Shown here: in pieces, positions 57,101-64,000 of the stretch | Numbering within the stretch: position 1 is the first letter of the stretch | Layout of the letters: every line of letters starts with the position of its first letter | Assembly: GCA_038503065.1 (NCBI GenBank) | Contig: JBCAMK010000011.1 | Location: 1,736,001-1,800,000 of the forward strand | Direction: 5' to 3' | Source: Paragyromitra xinjiangensis | Taxonomy: Eukaryota; Ascomycota; Pezizomycetes; Pezizales; Discinaceae | DNA: 64,000 nt | The notes under the pieces: model-generated | The model's database searches: none | What the model was told of the DNA's origin: nothing | What the model saw: the letters and a program-made list of their open reading frames with translations, nothing else | Position numbers and translations under genes: made by a program

Positions 57101-60100
57101 GCCGGTATTCTAGAACCGTACGTAATCTGTCTAGTTTAGGGCCGTGATACGTTCAATTGAGGGATTATGTCGTCCTATCACTTGAATGGTGGTTCTTTGT
57201 TTAGCCACTTGGTGCTGGGAGCAAAAGGAGTGGATGTTGGGGTTTGACCAATCCAGAAACTGGCAATGGGGTCCGGCGCTTTTGCTGGTTGGGGGAGTGT
57301 GATGTCTTTTTTCGCGCATGTAGAGTAGTGCTGCATCAGCTAGGAATCGAACCACGTGCTACAACGTCGAGACAGTGAGTGGCGGGTCTCAGGGTATGCG
57401 TTTTCGTAGATTCGGGCGGTTAATACCGGCGATTGGCAGTTCTGAGAGTTGAGCGGGAGAAAAGCGTTGGGAATAAGAATTGTTGGTTTGGACTAACGTA
57501 TAAGTGTGGGGGAGGTGTGCGGAGTTTTTTGGTTGATTTAGAGGAATTGAGGGTGTTCATACGTGTAATGTCGCGATGCAGCTGAAAAGTTTTTTATAGT
57601 AGCGGTTGTGGGCACTTGGCAAGATAATGGCTGGTTTTGTGTAGCGAGATCAAGAGCTACATCAAGGGTATTATAGCGGATGAATGGTGCGTTCCTAATG
57701 GTGTTTTTGGATTGGATGTTTCCTGTTCAGGGCTTGACTATTAATGTCATAGTAATTTTTGATTGTTTATTTTTTTGGTGAACAAATTAAAGCAGTATGA
57801 TTTCTTCCTATGCAGTTGCGTTGGAATTAATGTGATTTTTAATAGAGTCGAAATATTCTTGTAGGGTGGCTGGTGGGTAGATCCTTAAAATAATCCTCAT
57901 AAAGGTGACTAGCTATGTTTACGGCAACAAACAGTCTTCAGAAGCCTGGAATTCTTGGGCGGGGTCTGCAGGTAGTTACTTAACTTTTATAGGGACTATC
58001 TTCTTTATTAATTGGCCTGCGGGTGTGAGTTACGAGTATGCAAAGTACTAGTTTGACGTAAAACATCTCGAGGACTTTCCTTAGCAGAAAGCAAAAAAGC
58101 CGTCCTTATGTTAGGCGGCGAGATCCGATACATAGTTCGGACTATCTTTGTAAGAGATAGATAAAGTTTAAGGTATCTATCCTTGGGTAGTCAAGCATCT
58201 TGTTGAGCAAGGATTATTCATGATTTATCACTCGGCGTGCTTCCTATTTGTTCAATCCAATATTTGTTGAGGGCTAGGGTTTTTAGTGAAGCATTATGGT
58301 TTACAGTTGGAGCCTAGGATCAACAAGGTCATTGTTGTAGCTTAGACCTCGTATCTGAGATTACAATTTACGGGGGTGTTGTCGTGGACCACGTGGATGT
58401 ATATTTTCTCGCTGCATGTGTCATCTCGGACATTTCCCTACATTTAGTCATAGTCTCTCTCAGGTATCTTCTGTTATGTATAAGTAGGGATGGCTTCGCT
58501 AACAGGAGGTTTCAAGTTCTCATCAGCGTCCAAAGTGAAGCGTGCGTGATAGAGGCTAAGGAGGTATAGAAGGAACTAGCATTGACCGACGGTGTTTGGT
58601 ATCTTCGCCAACAAAGCCCCAGGGTAGTACCTGCTATAAAAGAAAACACCGTCTTCCATGTCACCTCAGTGAAAAAAGCATGTGCTCAATACTCTCGAGT
58701 AATCGTGCTTTTCTTGAGCAATTGTGCCTTTGGCCTCGTCCGGCACTTGCTGTATCCACCCGACTTTAGGAATTCCTTCTTCTCTAGGACTGTCTGCCAG
58801 CGAAAAAATTTTCTGTTCGCCATCTGGCCAAAGGCAAAGATCTTGAACACTGCCTCGCGGTTAAGTCCCGGCATTTGTACTGACCGCTGATGGAGGAGAC
58901 GTTACGACAGCGCCCCCACAACACCTCCTTCATCCCCCTCTATAGCCGCCTAGCAACGTAAGGGATTGCGTGTAATGTCTGCCCACCAGTATCAGAAGTA
59001 AAGATCTCCAGTTCTAAAACATAACCCTGCGAAAGCATCAAGTTCGCGGCGATTCAGTGTTTGTGTATGGGCTGTCAAAAGGAAGAGCTTCGTGGACCCT
59101 GCATTGGTAGCCATCAATCACATTGATCCCGAAATCCACTGCCGGATGTTGCATGCCTTTTGTGAGGGGTAGATATCACTATTCGTGCGTTATCGAACCT
59201 GGCATTTTCGCTGTCACAAGGATCTTGTAGGGCAGAGTTCGCTAGACTGGAGCATTTATCCATGGATTTGGGCATCGTGTTATTATGCTATTGGGCAAGT
59301 AGGCATAATACTGATGTTATTCATCATCCTGGCAACTTTCAATGCTAGACTTGGGTATGCTTGTGAATCTGCGGATGATTATTTAGCAGAGATAATTTTA
59401 AAAGCATCGCCACGTAGGAACCACAGCCTTTGGGAGCTAGAAAAGTACGTGGCTGGAGCACCCCATCAGTTTTCTGGCCAACTTTTCTTGAAGGTGATCG
59501 TCTTGAGCGGAAGTTTTTCCGTCCGGCATCGGATGTTGCCCCGCTTGATGTGGCGTTGTGTGGCTGATAATCTCGATGCAGCCCCCATGTCATGACGTAA
59601 TAAGCGAGATGCCCATCATCGCGCATACCGCAGGCTGTTTTCTGTAGTATTTTCCTCTTGGATTTTGTAAATTTGAAGCTTGTTTGTATTAAAATTTCAT
59701 GAAACTGTTCGCATCATCGAAAAACTTTATGATGCGATGACATCACGTTGTATGCAGCCTTACCATCTCATCGGGATCCCTTCACCGGAAAACTGTTTTA
59801 ATATGCAAAGCCGTTTGTCCCTGCGTAGATGTGGCACAGACGTTTAAGTTCCTCCGAGCCGACGGCATTCGATCTGGCCTTGACGGCTATATTTCTGTAG
59901 ATGTTCCGCAGCCCGAATTGTGCCCGACTCGAGGGAAAGTAGGTATTGGGGCGAGTTAGAGATATAAGTACTTGGACCCTCGCTAAATAGTTGTAGAAAT
60001 TACGGAATAAAGCATCATCACACTGCTGGGCCTTAAGAGATTATATTATTGGCATTCGAAAACGAACCCTAACCCAATATCACAACATCTCACTCGATAA

Positions 60101-60141
60101 AACCTACTTTGCACTCAAATTCCACATAACTCGTCTTCGCT
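54140..60141. other. 6-kb gene-poor region
   Basis: No protein-coding gene is supported. Open frames up to 136 codons (for example 55144-55530 and 59185-59595) lack family signatures and splice context. Upstream of 60142 there is a telomere-like aaccctaacccaa at about 60063 in the promoter area of the next gene. Confidence 0.45.
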
Positions 60142-60964
60142 ATGAAGTGTGTTCTCCTCGGCGCAACTCGTGGGGTTGGCCTTGAAACGCTTCTTAATCT
60201 CATCGGAAAAGGCCACTCGTGTTATGCTCTTGCTCGTAGCACAGCAAGCTTCGACGAAACACTCACTCAGCGTGGAGTCATAGACAGGAGTCTTATAACC
60301 GTTGTCAAAGGCGACGCGTTCCAAGAAACAGATATCGAGAATCTTTTCGAGACTGCTGGCAATGATGTTGAGTTTGTGCTTTTTAGTCTTGGTATGCACC
60401 TGTACTTGTATTATGGTTTTCTATTAGTTACTGACCCCACGATTCCGTGTAGGTGGAAAACCGAACTTCGGGAACCCCCTCTCTCCGAAACTTGAACCTC
60501 CACAAATCTGCACTCGCACAATCAGCACATTCCTTCCTATCTTCACTCGCCTATACCCTACCGTCGCATCCCAACCCCGTCTCGTCGTTATCTCCTCCAA
60601 TGGCCTTGGCGCTCAAGGCCACAAAGATCTACCTTGTACACTTAAACCCCTCTATGGGTGGGTCTTAAAGGAACCACATGAAGATAAAGAGGAGATGGAA
60701 CGGCAGATAAACTCATATGCTGGGATTCAGCATGTTGATTTTAATCCTGATCCGGTGGGTGATGGGGGTACGAAGTTGGGGGATTTGGTAATTGTGAGGC
60801 CTAGTTTATTGATGAATGGGGTAGCAAAGAAGATGTATAGGGTGGGGGAGAAATTGGAGGGTGCATGGAGTGTGAGGAGGGCAGATGTTGGCTGGTTTGT
60901 TGGGGAGGAGTGTTTGCCGGGGAATGATACATGGAGGAATAAGGGTGTGACTGTGTCTTACTGA
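60142..60964 (+). CDS. Atypical short-chain dehydrogenase / NAD(P)-binding Rossmann protein (253 aa, 2 exons)
   Basis: Exons 60142-60391 and 60453-60964 join in frame (GTATGC...GTGTAG). The protein begins MKCVLLGATRGVGLETLLNL: a beta strand followed by the GATRGVG nucleotide-binding loop (residues 7-13), the mark of NAD(P)H-binding SDR/NmrA-like proteins. VKGDAF (about 58) gives the family's conserved Asp contacting the adenine ring. VEFVLFSLGGKPNF and LVVISSNGLGAQG are the next two strands, and LVIVRPSLLMNG the late strand. A standard YxxxK catalytic pair is not evident, so redox activity is uncertain; some relatives are only nucleotide-binding regulators. The substrate is unknown. A start further upstream is not needed. 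Confidence 0.82.
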
Positions 60965-61179
60965 GATGTTGATGTGTTGGGGGGTGCTGAGGTGTTTAAG
61001 AGGTTTGCTAGTTCTTGTGTAGACTTATTTTTGGATTTTAGTTTTGTTTCTTGTGCACATGGTGGCTACTGCATGTGCGGTCCCGCCAGAAAGGTCCTGG
61101 CAACCCAAAGCTCGACCACTGAAGAATTTAGATCGTAGCTTCCGCAGTAGGTGAAAATAAAAGTGGCGAGGATGTTATT
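60965..61179. other. Intergenic between the SDR gene and the NLR pseudogene
   Basis: Short T-rich 3' flank of the SDR gene. The 61.1-kb stretch similar to 51.4 kb lies in it and may be further decayed sequence of the pseudogene. Confidence 0.35.
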
Positions 61180-62140
61180 TTTCCCCCGCTTTGATTGAAG
61201 CCTGAAAGGCATTGCCCAAATAGCCTCCGAGTAGATTGGTATCAGCGCCGCATGTTAGTAAAAGCTCTAAAACTTCTTTTGTCCATGGTATACAGCCGCC
61301 TACAATGCATTCCCTTACTCTCCGCTTTGAGGATCAATGGTAACTCCAACATCTAACACGACTTGAACAAGTTGTGTTGCTCCAACCTCTACGATGTGGT
61401 GGAGAGGTTCGATTTCCGGATTCAGCTGTTTGGGAGCTCGAAGGTTTTGCCTGCTGTGATATCGCCACCCGTAGCATATCTGGGGAAAGGTCGAGAATCT
61501 TTCCGTCTGCAGCTTATGGGAAGGTTTTCTGTACCACCCGTAACTGCCGTTACAGTCTATGAGCCCTTTTCTCGAATGATAACCCCAGGTTCGAGCTGCG
61601 TACGACAGCATTGGGTGGTTTTTAGACAGTGCTCGTACTGCGGTCCAAGATTCGTATGGGCCACTCTTAAAACCACCAAGCGAGAGGTACGTTAGGCAGG
61701 TCACTGCGAGTTCTCTATGTCCGCCCTGTATGATAAGAGAGAACTGGGAGATCGTCTTAGAAATTTGGATCTTGAGAGAGAGAGAGAGAGATGTTCTTTG
61801 ACCGAATGGTGAGCTAGTTTGGCTATTGTAAGTTCTATATCTACCTGGCTGATTATGATGAAGCTCACACATATCATCTACAATTCTTCGTGGCCTAAAA
61901 GCCTTGTATACGGATCTAAGGTGTCCATATAAGGTTCGATGATGATCGCCTCCGCTAGTTCAGTAGTAGTCATTGGGTTTATAAGCTGGGGAAGGATTTT
62001 CCGTACCATTTCCTGGGATGGTTCCTTGATCTTAGTTAAATTTCTTTTGTACATTTTATCCAGCCTATCTGGGAGGTCTCCTAGCATTCTATCTATGGTA
62101 GTAATGCTACCAATATGTTTAGCCGAGAGGGGGTAATATT
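61180..62140 (-). pseudogene. NLR-type (NACHT, ankyrin) pseudogene
   Basis: The minus strand reads through the C-terminal half of a fungal STAND/NLR protein in broken frames. First comes LGDLPDRLDKMYKRNLTKIK, with TTTELAEAIIIEP (the helical part after a NACHT ATPase). Then LAHHSVKEHL, the usual LAHxSVKEYL motif; then GHRELAVTCLTYLSLGG and NHPMLSYAARTWGYHSR; then ankyrin-like EPLHHIVEVGATQLVQVVLD. The frame changes across a run of GA/TC at 61779-61795, directly after SVKEHL. A later ankyrin reads GNAL-stop-AAVYHG, with TAG where a Gln (CAG) is expected. The ATPase itself is missing. The intact family works in fungal heterokaryon incompatibility or immune-like responses; this copy is dead. Confidence 0.85.
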
Positions 62141-62579
62141 GAGGGCTGCGGTTTCATTCAGGAAGCAGCAGAGTTCTTCTGGAGCTCCTCCGATGCAGGA
62201 GAGGTAGGCATATCCTTGTGACAAAATGACTCCACTGAGTGATAAAGGACTGGCAATACTTGGAGCGATAGAAAGGGGCCAGCCATGGAAATTAATGTTG
62301 AGAAACGGCTATAGGATTGTGAGTGTCAGATGAGGTTGGTATGTGAATGGTTGGGGTTTATAAGGTGTGTTAATCTCATGCCCAGCCCCACTGCGTAGCT
62401 TGCTGCGTACCGGCAAGCTGCGTGGACGGAGCTGGGCACGAGACTAAAGGTGTGTCGCATAGCCCCTGTGTGTGCCTTGGTGTGCGCCCAACTTTGAGTC
62501 GTAGTCAGCCACTCCTTCATAGAATATTAGATAAGATTAGATAGGAGACCGCATGCGTGCGTGTATGATACATAAATGT
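62141..62579. other. Intergenic, no gene seen
   Basis: Upstream of the NLR relic. A GC-rich gcgtagcttgctgcgtaccgg segment is present, but nothing coding can be assigned. Confidence 0.4.
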
Positions 62580-63058
62580 GGGGGGTGGGGGTGCAGACTG
62601 CCTCCCGACTTGGGGTGCGGTTCTAAAATGCCCCGGGGGTACAAACTACTCCTCGGTGTATCAAGTAAAATATCAAACCCCATATGGCCAAGCAAAAAAG
62701 GGCACTCTACAAGTAAACTACAAATTTGGAGATCTAGATCGTAGGTGCTGAGGTAGGAAAAATGTTGCAAGCCATTGCACGATAAACAAACTGGCTGCAG
62801 CGACTGCAATTTTAAGTTCCAGCAGCTTCATGAGAGCCTTAACTTCCTTTTTCCTTTCTAGAATTTGCAGGATGACCTCGTTTTTTCTGCTTTGTGGCTA
62901 CATGTTGTAAGCAAGTGAGATGTGATGGGATGTGGTTGTAGTGATGAAATGGGGGTCTTGTTATATTGTAAATCTATGTGGGGGGGGGGGGCAGTTTACA
63001 CCCCTAGGGGTTTTGGGACCGCACCTCTAGATCATGAGGCGGTCTGCACCTTTGCTCA
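62580..63058 (-). mobile_element. Second copy of the 419-bp inverted-repeat element family
   Basis: The right end (tgcacctttgctca, ending at 63058) and the left end (gtgcagactgcctcccgact at 62591-62610) match the ends of the element at 37005-37423. The first ten bases at the left have drifted into a G run. The interior is related to that of copy 1 only when read on the opposite strand (for example catttcatcactacaaccac), so it is inserted in the other orientation. Two G runs (62575-62592, 62981-62990) are present. Target duplication not clear. Confidence 0.75.
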
Positions 63059-64000
63059 AATATAAAGTGGTCAAAACTCTTTATAGCTATCACATATATG
63101 ACGTTTACCTTGGAGAGATAGATTATAAGAAATGGGAATCCTAAAACGGTGATGAAACTTTTCGGCCTAGTTTAGGGTGCGGTTGTATTTACTACATGTA
63201 ATCAACCAGTGAGCACGATATCGTAGACCTACAGAAAACCTGGCCCTGGCTACTTATACGATTTCGGATAAATAGCGTGCATAACAGGTGAGGAAACTTT
63301 ACTTATGGTTTTGCTAATTGATCCTCCTTAAATCTCACGTCTTTGGGGGTGGTTGCCTTAGCGGCGTATATAGGGAGAAAGACCCAGCCAAGTAAGATGG
63401 CGTAGGGCTGGTAAGAGTAGGGGATTATTTGATAAATAGTTATGAAATGAAAAATTTGGGCTTAGCAGTTATGGGTGAATGATTCCGCTCTTTAATTTAA
63501 TTACTCTCCGTCGCAATGGCGAGTGATATTTTCTGATGAGTTCTAATCATGCTGCACCATTTAGTAGCATTTTGTATTGAGGGAAGCCTGCATACTTTTT
63601 TAATTTATGTTATTAGGTGAGTTTACTCTTGGAGGGTACATCTGGCGCCTTTGTTAAAAAAACTGCGGCTAGAAGCTGAGATCTAGGATACGAAGCAAAA
63701 CGTAACATCAGTTGTAAGAGGGCGAGTGATACTCCATGACCGCAATTGTAGTCACCTGGGGATTATGATGTGCCTTTCGGTTCTGTTTTCCGTAGATCTG
63801 TCGGGAGTAGATTTCCTAATCGTGATATTGGGGTGCTCGAGCGTGGGCACCATCTTATTCCCTAGGGCCTTCGTAGCGTTGTTGGTGTCTCACCTCTCGT
63901 ATATCTCGGCCGGAGGATCTGGGAGGCTCTGTCCGGCCCTTCTGATCGCTATCTGGTTCGCTATTCTCTACTGCCTATATCTCCATATTTCCAGCGAAAT
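63059..64000. other. Intergenic to window end, no gene seen
   Basis: AT-rich; no open frame of note. An acatgtaatc word lies at 63195. A gene may continue beyond the window edge, but nothing here supports it. Confidence 0.4.

Noticed and set aside
1..64000. CRISPR arrays, operons or bacterial features
   Set aside because: Spliced genes and eukaryotic families throughout; no regular spacer-repeat arrays with unique spacers. The ankyrin and minisatellite arrays have no unique spacers.

Overview
The window looks like nuclear DNA of a filamentous ascomycete (Pezizomycotina). The genes have short GT-AG introns of about 45-100 bp, and there is a fungal Sec72-type TPR protein, a Vcx1-type Ca2+/H+ exchanger, a VIT/VWA protein, tRNA-Asn genes, and NLR/ankyrin genes of the kind that expand in these fungi. 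Only about ten convincing protein genes lie in 64 kb, separated by long gene-poor stretches with decayed mobile elements. That would suit a repeat-rich lineage such as the Pezizomycetes, but the class assignment is a guess.

Layout: 1-5.5 kb holds a solo LTR, an intact seven-exon epoxide hydrolase with a 9-nt microexon (minus), a decayed second epoxide hydrolase that has lost its catalytic His, and an SRAP/HMCES-type DNA-protein-crosslink repair gene (plus). 6-8.5 kb is a field of minisatellites. 9.3-15.4 kb is one large membrane-ankyrin gene (minus) whose 3' half is about 22 nearly identical 99-105 bp repeats and whose 5' part can be rebuilt as six short exons. 17-30 kb is gene-poor and holds a Mutator-like element with 73-bp inverted repeats and a 9-bp target duplication, a second small inverted-repeat element, and a 245-bp MITE with a TA duplication. 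30.3-32.9 kb encodes a disordered protein carrying about eleven copies of a PQP-[IV]-E-[TS]-x-x-R-S-[NH]-R motif.

34-47 kb is an accessory region: a second solo LTR, three paralogues of an unrecognised protein family (35.1, 40.4 and 45.3 kb), two identical tRNA-Asn genes facing each other, a 419-bp inverted-repeat element with 7-bp duplications, a Sec72-like gene and a fragment resembling the N-terminal part of Thp3. 47-54 kb holds the VIT/VWA protein with a polyQ tract and the Vcx1-type exchanger. 54-64 kb is mostly empty, apart from a Rossmann-fold NAD(P)-binding gene, an NLR/ankyrin pseudogene with a frameshift at a GA microsatellite, and a second, inverted copy of the 419-bp element family.

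The genes do not form one pathway. The least explained content is the three-member paralogue family, the repeat-motif protein at 30.3 kb, the 5' exon duplication and repeat homogenisation of the ankyrin gene, and at least four non-autonomous transposon families whose ends can be defined from the sequence alone.
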